From Bradyrhizobium sp. S69 (GTDB taxonomy: Bacteria; Pseudomonadota; Alphaproteobacteria; Rhizobiales; Xanthobacteraceae): 64,000 nucleotides of DNA. A model generated the notes under the pieces. That model saw only the letters and a program-made list of their open reading frames with translations. It ran no database searches and was not told the DNA's origin. Positions within the stretch are counted from its first letter, which is position 1. Each line of letters begins with the position of its first letter. The stretch is from the NCBI RefSeq assembly GCF_009766005.1, contig NZ_LMUK01000041.1:198630-262629 (forward strand), written 5' to 3'. The translations under genes and the position numbers were made by a program. Positions 9,280 through 17,639 of the stretch are shown here, piece after piece.

Positions 9280-9903
9280 ATGGTCGATTGGTCGGACGAA
9301 AAGCTTGCCGCACTTGCAGACAAGGATCTGAAAACCCTGCTGGCCAATGCGGAACGAAAATCTGCCACCGACCTGGTCGCCAAATGCACGGCCGAGCTCG
9401 AAAAGCGCGATGCCGCCAAGCCGCGCAAGACGGCCAAGCCGCGCACCGAACTGAAGGAGTTCGAGCATACGGTCGCCGGCGAACTGGCCGCGGTCGGCAA
9501 GGAGATGGCCGACAAATACGACCTGTCGGAAGAAACCGCCAAGACGAAATCGGCCGGCATCAAGGGGTTTCGCTCGCACAAACTGCTGGACGCCCAGGGC
9601 CATGCCAAGCTCGGCGGCAGCCAGCGTGACGGCACGGTGGCGGTCGATCGCTATATTTCGTACCGCCTCGGCAACGACATCGTGACGCTGGGCGTCTGGC
9701 TGCTCAAGGACGCAGGCGTCGAGAGCCGCGAATTCCATGTCAGCGGGCCGGCCGCGATCATCGAAGGCGGCAAGTCTTTTTCCGAGGCGCGACCGGGGAT
9801 TTCGGAAAAGGACCTGAAGGAAACGCGGTTGATCCTCAGCTTCAACGATTTGCCGAGCGCTGCGGCCGCGTTCGACGCCGCGCTGGCAAAAATCACGGCG
9901 TGA
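9280..9903 (+). CDS. Conserved hypothetical protein, charged N-terminus
   Basis: 207 residues, no recognised family. The first 60 residues are rich in Lys, Asp and Ala (DLKTLLANAERKS, then AAKPRKTAKPRT) and probably helical. The second half, VAVDRYISYRLGNDIVTLGVWLLKD onward, looks like a compact alpha/beta domain. No signal peptide or membrane span. The ATG at 9280 follows an A/G-rich stretch and is preferred over an in-frame ATG at 9214. It lies downstream of guaB by 150 bp; codon use is like the neighbours, so this is probably a native gene of unknown function. Confidence 0.72.
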   Translation: MVDWSDEKLAALADKDLKTLLANAERKSATDLVAKCTAELEKRDAAKPRKTAKPRTELKEFEHTVAGELAAVGKEMADKYDLSEETAKTKSAGIKGFRSHKLLDAQGHAKLGGSQRDGTVAVDRYISYRLGNDIVTLGVWLLKDAGVESREFHVSGPAAIIEGGKSFSEARPGISEKDLKETRLILSFNDLPSAAAAFDAALAKITA

Positions 9904-9934
9904 TTTCAGCGATTGTGGTACGGATTTAAGAACT

Positions 9935-10015
9935 CGTCATTGCGAGGAGCTCTTGCGACGAAGCAATCCAGTGTTTTCTTGTAGCCCTTGGATTGCTTCG
10001 CTACGCTCGCAACGA
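9935..10015. repeat. Dispersed intergenic repeat, family D, copy 1
   Basis: An imperfect inverted repeat of about 80 bp: CGTCATTGCGAGGAG with GCGACGAAGCAATCCA on the left and TGGATTGCTTCG with CGCTCGCAACG on the right. Other copies are at 13300-13381 and 60570-60650. It separates two plus-strand genes. Confidence 0.88.
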
Positions 10016-10038
10016 AAACAAAATTGGAGGAGATCAGG

Positions 10039-11067
10039 ATGTCCCAGGCCAAGCGTGTCGTTCTTGTTTCGCGTCCCAAGGGCGAGCCCCGGGCATCGGA
10101 TTTCCGTGTCGAAAAATATGCGCCGCCGGCGCCCGGCGATGGGCAGGTGCTGCTGCGTACCGTCTGGCTGTCGCTCGATCCCTATATGCGCGGACGCATG
10201 AGCGATGGACCTTCCTACGTAGCACCGGTGCCGATCGGCGGCGTGATGGAGGGCGGCACGGTCTCCGAGGTGATCGTTTCGAAGAATCCGGGTTTTGCCA
10301 AAGGCGACATCGTTTTGTCGCGCGCCGGCTGGCAGACCCATGCGCTGTCCGACGGCGCTGGTCTGCGAAAGATCGATCCAACGCTCGCACCGGTCTCGAC
10401 CGCGGTCGGCGTGCTCGGCATGCCCGGCATGACCGCCTATACCGGGCTGCTCGATATCGGCAAGCCGCAGCCCGGCGAAACGGTAGTGGTGGCGGCGGCT
10501 TCCGGCGCGGTCGGCTCGGCGGTAGGCCAAATCGCGAGGATCAAGGGCGCGCGCGCCGTGGGCATCGCGGGCGGCAAGGACAAATGCGATTACGTCACCA
10601 GGGAGCTTGGCTTCGATGCCTGCCTCGATCACCGCGATCCCGATCTGGCTTCCAAGCTGAAGGAAGCCTGCCCGAAAGGCATCGACGTCTATTTTGAAAA
10701 TGTCGGCGGCGCGGTGTTCGAAGCGGTGTTTCCGCTGCTCAACGCGTTCGCGCGCGTACCGGTCTGCGGCTTGATCGCGCATTACAACGACACCGAAGCC
10801 CACGCGCCAAAATGGGCCTCAGCGATGATGCGCGCTGTGCTGACAAAACGCCTGAACATCCGCGGCTTCATCGTCAGCGACTTCGCCGCACGCCATGGCG
10901 ATTTCCTGCGCGACATGTCGGGCTGGGTGCGCGAGGGCAAGGTCAAGCACAAGGAGTTCGTCACCGAGGGGCTCGATAGCGCGCCCGACGCCTTCATGGG
11001 GCTTCTGAAGGGCGCCAATTTCGGCAAGCAACTGGTGCGCGTCGGACCCGATAAGGTTGGAGCATGA
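10039..11067 (+). CDS. NADP-dependent oxidoreductase, CurA/prostaglandin-reductase type
   Basis: 342-residue medium-chain reductase, cytoplasmic, reducing alpha,beta-unsaturated ketones or related enones with NADPH. The ATG at 10039 follows a strong GGAGGAG. Family features are WLSLDPYMRGRMSDGPSY near residue 45, GMPGMTAYTGLLDIG near 130, the Rossmann nucleotide site VVVAAASGAVGSAVGQIA near 155, and YFENVGGAVFEAV near 220. No zinc ligands of the alcohol-dehydrogenase branch are evident. The last codons and the stop at 11065-11067 lie inside the first hairpin of the downstream repeat element. Confidence 0.92.
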   Translation: MSQAKRVVLVSRPKGEPRASDFRVEKYAPPAPGDGQVLLRTVWLSLDPYMRGRMSDGPSYVAPVPIGGVMEGGTVSEVIVSKNPGFAKGDIVLSRAGWQTHALSDGAGLRKIDPTLAPVSTAVGVLGMPGMTAYTGLLDIGKPQPGETVVVAAASGAVGSAVGQIARIKGARAVGIAGGKDKCDYVTRELGFDACLDHRDPDLASKLKEACPKGIDVYFENVGGAVFEAVFPLLNAFARVPVCGLIAHYNDTEAHAPKWASAMMRAVLTKRLNIRGFIVSDFAARHGDFLRDMSGWVREGKVKHKEFVTEGLDSAPDAFMGLLKGANFGKQLVRVGPDKVGA

Positions 11068-11159
11068 TCCGGAAAAGTGGATACCGGTTTTCCGAAGAGA
11101 TCATGCTCAAATAAATAGATAGAGTGGGATGACGATTCGAAGATAAGTCATCCCGCTCT
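11060..11159. repeat. Dispersed two-hairpin element downstream of the CurA-like gene
   Basis: Hairpin 1 has outer arms GAGCATGATC (11060-11069) and GATCATGCTC (11099-11108) continued by CGGAAAA/TTTTCCG, about 17 bp in all. Hairpin 2 pairs AGAGTGGGATGAC (11121-11133) with GTCATCCCGCTCT (11147-11159), one G-T pair. I recall the GAGCATGATCCGGAAAA motif as a widespread rhizobial repeat. It overlaps the stop codon of the upstream gene and could end its transcript. Confidence 0.82.
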
Positions 11160-11215
11160 AGGCTTCCGGCTCGCGCAAGATCGCTCAATATCGGTCAATA
11201 AAAAACGGAGCGGGA

Positions 11216-12814
11216 ATGAATAAACCCGTCGATGTCCTGATTATCGGCGCCGGTGCCTCCGGCGCCGCGGTGGCGTGGAGCCTCGCCGACACCAAGATGC
11301 ACATTCTCTGCCTCGACCAGGGCGGCTGGATGAGTCAGACCGAATATCCGAGCACCGGGCGAGACTGGGAGGCGCGCTTCTATGGCGACTATTCGCCGAG
11401 CCCCAATATCCGCGCCCGGCCCGAGGATTACCCTGTTAACGACGACAATTCGCCGATCAAGGTGGTGAATTTCAACGGCGTCGGCGGTTCGACGGTGATG
11501 TACACCGCGCATTGGCCGCGCCTGCATCCGTCCGATTTTCGCGTCAAGACACTGGACGGCGTCGCCGACGACTGGCCGATCGATTACGATACGCTGGCGC
11601 CGTTCTTTGCCGAGAACGACCGGATCATGGGCACCTCCGGGCTCTCTGGTGATCCTGCTTCGCCGTTGACCGATCCGCCGATGCCGCCGCAGCCGCTCGG
11701 CCGCTCCGGCGCGATCTTAGGCCAAGCGATGAACAAGCTCGGCTGGCACTGGTGGCCGTCGGACACAACTGTCGCCACCATGGATTACGAGGGGCGGGCC
11801 CGCTGCATCAACCTCGGCCATTGCACGCCGGCCTGCGCGCAGGGCGCGAAAGCCTCTACCGATATCACCTACTGGCCGTTGGCCTTGCGCGCGGGTGTCG
11901 AGCTGCGCACGCATTGCCGGGTACGCGAGATCGTCACCAATGACGAGGGCATGGCGTCAGGCGTGATCTACTACGACAAGGATGGCGTCGAGCAATTCCA
12001 GGCAGCCGAAGTCGTGGTGATCGCCTGCAACGGCATCGGCACGCCGCGACTGCTGTTGAATTCGGCCTCCAAGCATTTTCCCGACGGGTTGGCCAATTCG
12101 AGCGGACTGGTCGGCAAGAACCTGATGTTTCATCCGTACAGCCAGGTCTACGGCTATGTCGAGCAGCCCACCGACTCCAACCGCGCGCCGCCGACCTGCC
12201 TCTGGAGCAAGGAATTTTACGACACCGATTTGTCGCGCGGCTTCGTGCGCGGCTATGGCATCCAGTTCGGCCGTGGTGCCGGGCCGGTGTTCGAGGCCGT
12301 CGCCAGCGAGGCCAAGGGCATCCTGCCATGGGGCGCGGATCACCACCGCGTCTTTCGCAAGCTCAACGGCCACCGCATTGCCGCGTCGGCGATCTGCGAA
12401 GATCTGCCGGAAGAACATAACCGCGTCACGCTCGATCCGGTGTTGAAGGACAGCCACGGCATTCCCGCGCCGCGGATCGATTACACCATCAGCGAGAACA
12501 GCGCGAAGATGATGGAGCACGGCATTGCCCGTGCCAAGGAGGTGTTGGCCGCGGCCGGCGCGACCGACATCTGCGTCAATTCTCCGATCCTCTATGGCGG
12601 CTGGCATCTGCTCGGCACCGCGCGCATGGGCAGCGATCCCAAGCGCTCCGTGGTCAATGAATGGGGCAGGTCGCACGACGTGAAGAATCTGTTCATCGTC
12701 GATGGCAGCGTGTTCGTCACGTCGGGGGGCGTCAACCCGACCTCGACGATCCAGGCCATCGCGCTCTACGTCGCCGACCAGATGAAGCAACGTCTGGCCA
12801 ATTTGTTCGATTGA
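11216..12814 (+). CDS. GMC-family FAD oxidoreductase (gluconate 2-dehydrogenase large-subunit type)
   Basis: 532-residue flavoprotein dehydrogenase for an alcohol or sugar-acid substrate. The ATG at 11216 follows GGAGCGGG. The FAD-binding motif is VLIIGAGASGAAVAW at residues 8-22, followed by the GMC signature FNGVGGSTVMYTAHWPR near 85, a Cys-containing segment HCTPACAQGAKAS near 205, and the C-terminal GWHLLGTARMGSDP and GGVNPTSTIQAIA blocks that carry the active-site His and the adenine-binding region. There is no Tat signal. The next gene starts 8 nt later and looks like its small subunit; no cytochrome c subunit is nearby. The substrate is not readable. Confidence 0.9.
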   Translation: MNKPVDVLIIGAGASGAAVAWSLADTKMHILCLDQGGWMSQTEYPSTGRDWEARFYGDYSPSPNIRARPEDYPVNDDNSPIKVVNFNGVGGSTVMYTAHWPRLHPSDFRVKTLDGVADDWPIDYDTLAPFFAENDRIMGTSGLSGDPASPLTDPPMPPQPLGRSGAILGQAMNKLGWHWWPSDTTVATMDYEGRARCINLGHCTPACAQGAKASTDITYWPLALRAGVELRTHCRVREIVTNDEGMASGVIYYDKDGVEQFQAAEVVVIACNGIGTPRLLLNSASKHFPDGLANSSGLVGKNLMFHPYSQVYGYVEQPTDSNRAPPTCLWSKEFYDTDLSRGFVRGYGIQFGRGAGPVFEAVASEAKGILPWGADHHRVFRKLNGHRIAASAICEDLPEEHNRVTLDPVLKDSHGIPAPRIDYTISENSAKMMEHGIARAKEVLAAAGATDICVNSPILYGGWHLLGTARMGSDPKRSVVNEWGRSHDVKNLFIVDGSVFVTSGGVNPTSTIQAIALYVADQMKQRLANLFD

Positions 12815-12821
12815 GGCAGTC

Positions 12822-13271
12822 ATGTCCGTGGAAACAAATCTCACAGCGGCTCAACGCGACGATTTACGTGCGGTCGCTGCGATGATCATTCCAGCCAGTA
12901 CCGAATACAACGTGCCCGGCGCCGATGATGCGGTCATTCAGGCCGACATGCTGGCGACACTCGGCCGCGATGCACCGGCGGTCAGCGCCGCGCTCGATCA
13001 TCTGGCGCGGCTTGCCGGCCAACCGTTGGCCCGTCTCGACCCAGCACGCCGCGACGCCGTGGCAAAGGAATTCCGCGCCTCCGGCGGACCTGCTGCCGCC
13101 ACGCTCGTTCGCGTGGTGCTGCAATGCTACTATCGCGATGATCGCGTGTTGCGTTCGCTAGGGCTCGAGTTGCGGCCGCCGTTTCCGAAGGGCTACGAGT
13201 TGGAGCAGGGCGACTGGTCGCTGCTCGATCCGATCAAGGCACGGCCATCGACATTGCGGCGAACGAGCTAG
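12822..13271 (+). CDS. Probable small subunit of the GMC dehydrogenase (gluconate 2-dehydrogenase subunit 3-like)
   Basis: 149 residues. The segment LRAVAAMIIPASTEYNVPGADDAVIQADML resembles the start of gluconate 2-dehydrogenase subunit 3 proteins, where a P-x-PGA element is common, although the usual Tat signal is absent. It starts 8 nt after the flavoprotein stop codon, so co-transcription is very likely. The assignment is mainly from context plus this weak similarity; the rest of the protein is helical with no clear catalytic motif. Confidence 0.65.
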   Translation: MSVETNLTAAQRDDLRAVAAMIIPASTEYNVPGADDAVIQADMLATLGRDAPAVSAALDHLARLAGQPLARLDPARRDAVAKEFRASGGPAAATLVRVVLQCYYRDDRVLRSLGLELRPPFPKGYELEQGDWSLLDPIKARPSTLRRTS

Positions 13272-13299
13272 TTTCGCGCACACAAACAAAGCTTGATCA

Positions 13300-13381
13300 C
13301 GTCATTGCGAACGCAGCGAAGCAATCCAGTTCTTTTCTTTGCCCCTGGATTGCTTCGTCGCAAGAGCTTCTCGCAATGACG
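13300..13381. repeat. Dispersed intergenic repeat, family D, copy 2
   Basis: CGTCATTGCGAACGCAGCG followed by AAGCAATCCAG, then the mirrored CTGGATTGCTTCGTCGC and TCTCGCAATGACG. It can form one long imperfect stem. Same family as 9935-10015 and 60570-60650. Confidence 0.88.
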
Positions 13382-13428
13382 AACAATTAAGCCGCGATGC
13401 TTACCCGCGCGACACACCTTCTCGATCG

Positions 13429-13626
13429 CTAACAAGGCGTTCGCTTGAGAGGCACGATATTGGTAGGCGGCGTCTCGGCAACGGGGTTCGGACCGGCCTG
13501 GACCATGCCGTCATCTCTTGTGAAGAGTTCGGAGCGCGGAGCGGTCGCCATGCGATCGAACAGCGCTTGCAACTCGGGGCGAAGCCCGTCGCCGCGCAAG
13601 GCAGCGATCAAGTGGAAATTTCTCAT
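13429..13626 (-). CDS. Small hypothetical protein (65 residues)
   Basis: Short frame starting ATG at 13626 with AGGAG seven bases upstream on the minus strand, which is the main reason to accept it. The product begins MRNFHLIAALRGDGLRPEL and is hydrophilic with a proline-rich end, without signal peptide or membrane span. I do not recognise a family. It sits alone between a repeat and the ester-cyclase gene, divergent from the latter. Confidence 0.5.
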   Translation of the reverse strand: MRNFHLIAALRGDGLRPELQALFDRMATAPRSELFTRDDGMVQAGPNPVAETPPTNIVPLKRTPC

Positions 13627-13803
13627 GACGTGCTCCTGCGTGTTTAGGGCACAGTAGGAATTTTGAATCAGAGAGCCACCCGATTACCGGGCGCCGCGAT
13701 GGATCTTCGCACATCAGGCGCGCGGCCAATCCGGAAATCGGGTGGCGCGGCACAGCTCGCGACGGTCTACTCCTGCGCATCGAGACGCAACGGAGATGAT
13801 CTG

Positions 13804-14307
13804 ATGTCACAGGATAACAAGGATATCGTAGCGCGCTGGTTCAAGGAATTCTGGGGCAACCCCTGGAATCCGAGAATCGTCAACGAACTCGCGACGGCCG
13901 ATATATTGATGCACTACCCGATGCATGAACCGAGGAAAGGGCGCGCTGACGTCGTGGATTTCATGACGGAGTTTCGCGATGCCTTTCCCGACCTGAATTT
14001 CAACGGCGTCGGCAATCTGATCGCGGAAGGCAATTACGTCGTGGGCCGCTGGCAAGGTGGCGGCACCCACACCGGGCCGGCCTTCAGTGATTTTCGCATG
14101 GGTTCGATCCCGGCTGCTTCAGGTCGAAAGATGAAGTTTTCGGGAACGTCGGTTCTTCGCCTGGAGCAGGGACGGATCGCCGAGGAGTTGGGACAGGAAG
14201 ACGCGTTGAGCGCCATGCTCCAACTCGGTCTCATTCGAACGCCCGAACCGGATGCGTCGGCGGCGAGGCCCGGCGGCGCGCTGCCGCCGGGATGGAATAA
14301 TATGTAA
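13804..14307 (+). CDS. Ester cyclase / SnoaL-like polyketide cyclase family protein
   Basis: 167 residues of the NTF2-like fold. Typical SnoaL features are VARWFKEFWGNPWNP at the start, GRADVVDFMTEFRDAFPDLNF near residue 60 and the final helix-strand with RLEQGRIAEELGQED. Proteins of this family bind or convert small hydrophobic ligands; the substrate cannot be read. The ATG at 13804 follows GGAG; the frame is open further upstream to 13663 without a better ribosome site. It is convergent with the SDR/CMD operon. Confidence 0.82.
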   Translation: MSQDNKDIVARWFKEFWGNPWNPRIVNELATADILMHYPMHEPRKGRADVVDFMTEFRDAFPDLNFNGVGNLIAEGNYVVGRWQGGGTHTGPAFSDFRMGSIPAASGRKMKFSGTSVLRLEQGRIAEELGQEDALSAMLQLGLIRTPEPDASAARPGGALPPGWNNM

Positions 14308-14319
14308 AGTCGTGGCGAA

Positions 14320-14349
14320 GGCGGGGCGCCGGGTTGCTTGCGCCCCGCC
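14320..14349. terminator. GC-rich hairpin between convergent genes
   Basis: GGCGGGGCG (14320-14328) pairs perfectly with CGCCCCGCC (14341-14349) across a 12-nt loop, in the 49-bp gap between the ester-cyclase gene and the SDR gene. Likely a bidirectional transcription stop. Confidence 0.6.
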
Positions 14350-14356
14350 GCGCGGC

Positions 14357-15157
14357 TTATCCCCGCCGCACGCTGGAGCCGCCGTCGACCGGCAAGGTCA
14401 CGCCGGTGATAAAACTGGCTTCGTCGGAGGCCAGAAACAACGCGGCATTGGCGACGTCCCAGCCGGTGCCCATCTTCCTGCGCAAGGGCACCTGGGCGTC
14501 GCGCTCGGCTTCGACCTCGGCGCGGGTTTTCTTGAACTCGCGCGCGCGGGTATCGACCGCCATCGGCGTGTTCATCAGGCCGGGCAGGATGACGTTGGCG
14601 CGGATGCCGTATGCCGCGTTCTGATAGGCGAGCTGCTCGGTGAACGACACCATCGCCGACTTGGTCGCCTTGTAGGCCACGTAAGGGTAGCTGGTGATCA
14701 CCGCCATCGAGGAGATGTTGATGATGACGCCGCTCTGTTGCGCGCGCATGATCGGGATCACGTGCTTGGCGGCGAGGATACAGCTCTTGAGGTTGATCGC
14801 GATGCAGCGGTCGAGCGCGTCCTCGGTGATGTCGAGCAATTCGGCGTCGCCGCCGGACAGGCTGACGCCGACATTGTTATGCAGGATGTCGACGCGACCC
14901 CAACGCTGCTGGGCGTCGGCCACCATCGCCTTGAGCTCGGCATTTTTGGTCACGTCGGCCTTGAAGGCCGCCGCCGCTCCACCTTTGGCCGCGATCATGT
15001 CGACCGTCTCCTGGGCAGACTCGAGATGGTGATCGACGCACAGCACCCTGGCGCCTTCGCGCGCAAAGGTAATTGCGGTGGCGCGGCCGTTGCCGATGCC
15101 TTCGCCCGGCGACTGCCCGGCGCCGACGACGATGGCGACACGATCTTGCAGACGCAT
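14357..15157 (-). CDS. SDR family oxidoreductase (third gene of SDR/CMD/SDR operon)
   Basis: 266-residue short-chain dehydrogenase. The cofactor motif is the stretched form GAGQSPGEGIGNGRA instead of TGxxxGIG. The catalytic Tyr/Lys are in YVAYKATKSAM (YKATK) with Ser in IINISSMAV, and the NNVG motif replaces NNAG. The C-terminus has the usual GVTLPVDGGSS. Its ATG at 15157 lies one base beyond the CMD stop codon (15159-15161), so the two are translationally linked. It is a paralog of the SDR at 15738, with the same unusual glycine motif; they may oxidise successive or alternative substrates of one catabolic route. Confidence 0.88.
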   Translation of the reverse strand: MRLQDRVAIVVGAGQSPGEGIGNGRATAITFAREGARVLCVDHHLESAQETVDMIAAKGGAAAAFKADVTKNAELKAMVADAQQRWGRVDILHNNVGVSLSGGDAELLDITEDALDRCIAINLKSCILAAKHVIPIMRAQQSGVIINISSMAVITSYPYVAYKATKSAMVSFTEQLAYQNAAYGIRANVILPGLMNTPMAVDTRAREFKKTRAEVEAERDAQVPLRRKMGTGWDVANAALFLASDEASFITGVTLPVDGGSSVRRG

Positions 15158-15158
15158 G

Positions 15159-15713
15159 TCAGTTCACTCCCGGGATCGGGTACTGTTGCAGTACCTCTTT
15201 GTAATAGGGTTCGTTGTCCATCTTCATGGTCGCGAGCACGCGAACCACGGCGCAATAGAACGCGATGGTGACGACGAGATCGGTCATCTGCTCGTCGGAA
15301 AGCTCTCGCTTGATTTCGGCGAAAGTCGCATCCGACATCGCGAGCTCGCGCACCATCTCGCGGGCGCCTTTCAGGATCAGTTTTGCCAGCGGCTCGAGAC
15401 TGGAGGGCTTGCCCTCGGTCTCGACCATCATCGCCTCGATATCGGCGTCGGTGACACCGAATTCCCTGCCGATCTTGACGTGGTGGGTGAATTCGTACTC
15501 GGATTTTTCCATCCAGCCGACCTGGAGGATCGCGAGTTCGCGCAGGCGCGGGTCGAGCTTGCTCTTGAAGCGGATATAGCTGCCCATGCCGTTGAAGGCG
15601 CGCGCCATGTCGGGCGAGTTGACCAAAAGCTTATGCAGATTGGTGTTGCGCTTGAGCATGTCGCGATATTCGGGCGCGACCTGGTCGGCCTCGAGATAGG
15701 GCAGGCGGGCCAT
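15159..15713 (-). CDS. Carboxymuconolactone decarboxylase family protein
   Basis: 184 residues of the CMD/AhpD-like helical fold. The core is RFKSKLDPRLRELAILQVGWMEKSEYEFTHHVKIGREFGV, in which the AhpD Cys-x-x-Cys is replaced (E-Y-E-F-T-HH), so peroxidase activity of the AhpD type is not expected; the catalytic role is unknown. It is sandwiched between two SDR genes in one operon (24-nt gap upstream, overlap-like junction downstream), suggesting a shared catabolic pathway for a cyclic or aromatic acid. That pathway is inference. Confidence 0.85.
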   Translation of the reverse strand: MARLPYLEADQVAPEYRDMLKRNTNLHKLLVNSPDMARAFNGMGSYIRFKSKLDPRLRELAILQVGWMEKSEYEFTHHVKIGREFGVTDADIEAMMVETEGKPSSLEPLAKLILKGAREMVRELAMSDATFAEIKRELSDEQMTDLVVTIAFYCAVVRVLATMKMDNEPYYKEVLQQYPIPGVN

Positions 15714-15737
15714 TTTGGTGGTTCTCCCTTGGTGATC

Positions 15738-16550
15738 TTAATGAGGTTGCGATTCGCGTTCCGGGGCTTGCAGCGTGACGCCGCCATCGACCACCAGCAC
15801 TTGGCCCGTGATGTAACGCGCGTGGTCGGAGAGCAGGAATTTGACGGCGTGGCCGACGTCCCAGCCGGTGCCCTCGGTCTTCAGCACGGACGCATTGGTG
15901 CGCTGGGTGCGCGCTGCATCGGTCATGCCGCGGGCGTAAACCATCGGCGTGTACATCGGGCCGGGGCAGATGCAGTTGACCCGAATGTTGTCGCGGCCGT
16001 GATCGACCGCCATCGCCTGGCTCAGCCCGATCACCGCGGCCTTGGAGGTCGTATAGGTGGTGAGGCCGCGCGGCCGCAGCGCCGAGATCGAGGAGATGTT
16101 GACGATCGCGCCGCCGTTTGCCGTCTTGATCATGGCCGGGATGGCGTATTTCGACAGCAGGAACATGGTCTCGACATTGACCTGCATCACCCGCCTATAT
16201 TCGTCAGGCTTTTCGTCGACGACGCTGCCCCGGCTGCCGATCCCGACATTGTTGTCGAGAAAATCGAGCCGGCCGAAGCGGTCGACAGCGGCTTCGACCA
16301 GCGCCTTGCATTCGGCCTCGCTGGTGACGTCGCTGGCCATCGCCGCCGCGGTGCCGCCTTCGGAGTGGATCATCTCGGCGGTGCGCTCGGCGAGCACAAG
16401 ATCGCGGTCGGCCACCAGCACCTTGACGCCGGCGCGCGCCAGCAGGATCGCCGCGGCCCGACCGTTGCCGATACCGTCGCCCGCGGCGCCGCCACCGCTG
16501 ATGAGTGCGACCTTGTCGGCCAAGCCGGCATCGTCCTCGGGCCCCTTCAT
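15738..16550 (-). CDS. SDR family oxidoreductase (first gene of SDR/CMD/SDR operon)
   Basis: 270-residue short-chain dehydrogenase/reductase. The start at 16550 has GAGGAA just upstream; an in-frame ATG at 16655 has no ribosome site. The cofactor motif is GGGAAGDGIGNGRA, the catalytic residues lie in IVNISSISAL and TTYTTSKAAV (Y-T-T-S-K), and VRVNCICPGP has its equivalent IRVNCICPGPMYTPMV. NNVG and GQVLVVDGGV are also family motifs. It leads the three-gene operon, 170 bp downstream of a same-strand metallophosphoesterase gene. Confidence 0.88.
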   Translation of the reverse strand: MKGPEDDAGLADKVALISGGGAAGDGIGNGRAAAILLARAGVKVLVADRDLVLAERTAEMIHSEGGTAAAMASDVTSEAECKALVEAAVDRFGRLDFLDNNVGIGSRGSVVDEKPDEYRRVMQVNVETMFLLSKYAIPAMIKTANGGAIVNISSISALRPRGLTTYTTSKAAVIGLSQAMAVDHGRDNIRVNCICPGPMYTPMVYARGMTDAARTQRTNASVLKTEGTGWDVGHAVKFLLSDHARYITGQVLVVDGGVTLQAPERESQPH

Positions 16551-16720
16551 CGCGTTCCTCTTTTTTGTCTTTTCTTGTCTTTTTTCTTGGGCTGGTCCGC
16601 GCCCGGTATGAACCGGGAACGCGTCCGCTATCGTGGTCATAGCAGAGGTGATCATAGCAGGCTTGGCGCGGCCATGTCGTCGGGGTGTTTTGGGATTGCA
16701 GACCCGAGTTCCGTGCAGGC

Positions 16721-17560
16721 TCAGCTTTGCGCTGCCTCGGCCATCAACTCGTCCAGATCGATGTCGAGCTGGCCCGGCGCCCTGACATGACGGACTTCGA
16801 AACTGTCGGGCGCAAAGCGATATTCGACCAGCCCGACTTCCTTGAGGCCGATCGCCTGCTGCCTTGCATCCGAAATAATGAAGGCGGCGGAGGGCGCCCA
16901 GATCTGGCGGATGCCGGAATAGGTAAAATCCCGCCGCTGATGGACGTGGCCGCTCGCCACCAGCCTGATATCGACGGCCCGCAGCATCTCGATGAGGCGG
17001 CTGCGGGCCGGCATCGGCACGTAGCGGAACGAGGTCTCCGCGCGTTCGGGATCGTCCGGCGCGTTCATAAAAAGCGGCTTGTGCAGGAACAGCGCCAGCG
17101 GCTTGCCGCCGGTCGCGGAAAGCTGCGACGCCAGCCAGTCGAACTGCTCGGCTTCATCGGCAAGCCCGCTGTTCATGATCAGCGAATTGAGGCCGATGAA
17201 GCACCAGCCGGCGGCCTCAAACTGCCAGCGGCCTTCGCCGACGATGGTGCGATAGGCCGCCAGCTTCGCATCGGTGATTGGATGAATTAGCGGCGGGCCA
17301 ACCTGGGTCGGGTTGTCACCGATATCGTGATTGCCGGGGAGAAAGCGGCAGGCGACCGGAAGCGCCTGGTGCAGCGCTGCGGCGAATTCGAGGTCGCCCG
17401 GGTTGCTCGGTCCATCGAACGCGAGGTCGCCGCTGTTGATCACGAGATCGGGGCGCTTGACGTCAATGTATTCGCTGATGCGGTGAAAATTGTCGGTCAA
17501 ACGGGGCAGGCGGCGGGCAAGATGGGTATCGGAAATCTGGGTCAGGCGAAATAGGGGCAT
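16721..17560 (-). CDS. Metallophosphoesterase (CpdA-like calcineurin family)
   Basis: 279-residue dinuclear metal phosphoesterase. All five motif blocks are present in order: QISDTHL (residues 8-14), NSGDLAFDGP (near 40), LPGNHDIGD (near 73), LFLHKPLF (near 158) and ASGHVHQRRDF (near 205). The arrangement resembles cyclic-nucleotide phosphodiesterase CpdA, but the substrate is not proven by sequence. Cytoplasmic; no signal peptide. It is divergent from the amidohydrolase gene, 79 bp between start codons. Confidence 0.9.
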   Translation of the reverse strand: MPLFRLTQISDTHLARRLPRLTDNFHRISEYIDVKRPDLVINSGDLAFDGPSNPGDLEFAAALHQALPVACRFLPGNHDIGDNPTQVGPPLIHPITDAKLAAYRTIVGEGRWQFEAAGWCFIGLNSLIMNSGLADEAEQFDWLASQLSATGGKPLALFLHKPLFMNAPDDPERAETSFRYVPMPARSRLIEMLRAVDIRLVASGHVHQRRDFTYSGIRQIWAPSAAFIISDARQQAIGLKEVGLVEYRFAPDSFEVRHVRAPGQLDIDLDELMAEAAQS

Positions 17561-17639
17561 GCCATGTTCCTTCCTGGGTGCATACTATCGGCGCCCGACG
17601 TCGGAAAAATGAAAAAGAAACTTCGCGGAAAGGAATGTC

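Noticed and set aside
15078..16790. 570-codon plus-strand frame
   Set aside because: Lies antisense across the SDR/CMD/SDR genes, which have clear motifs and ribosome sites.
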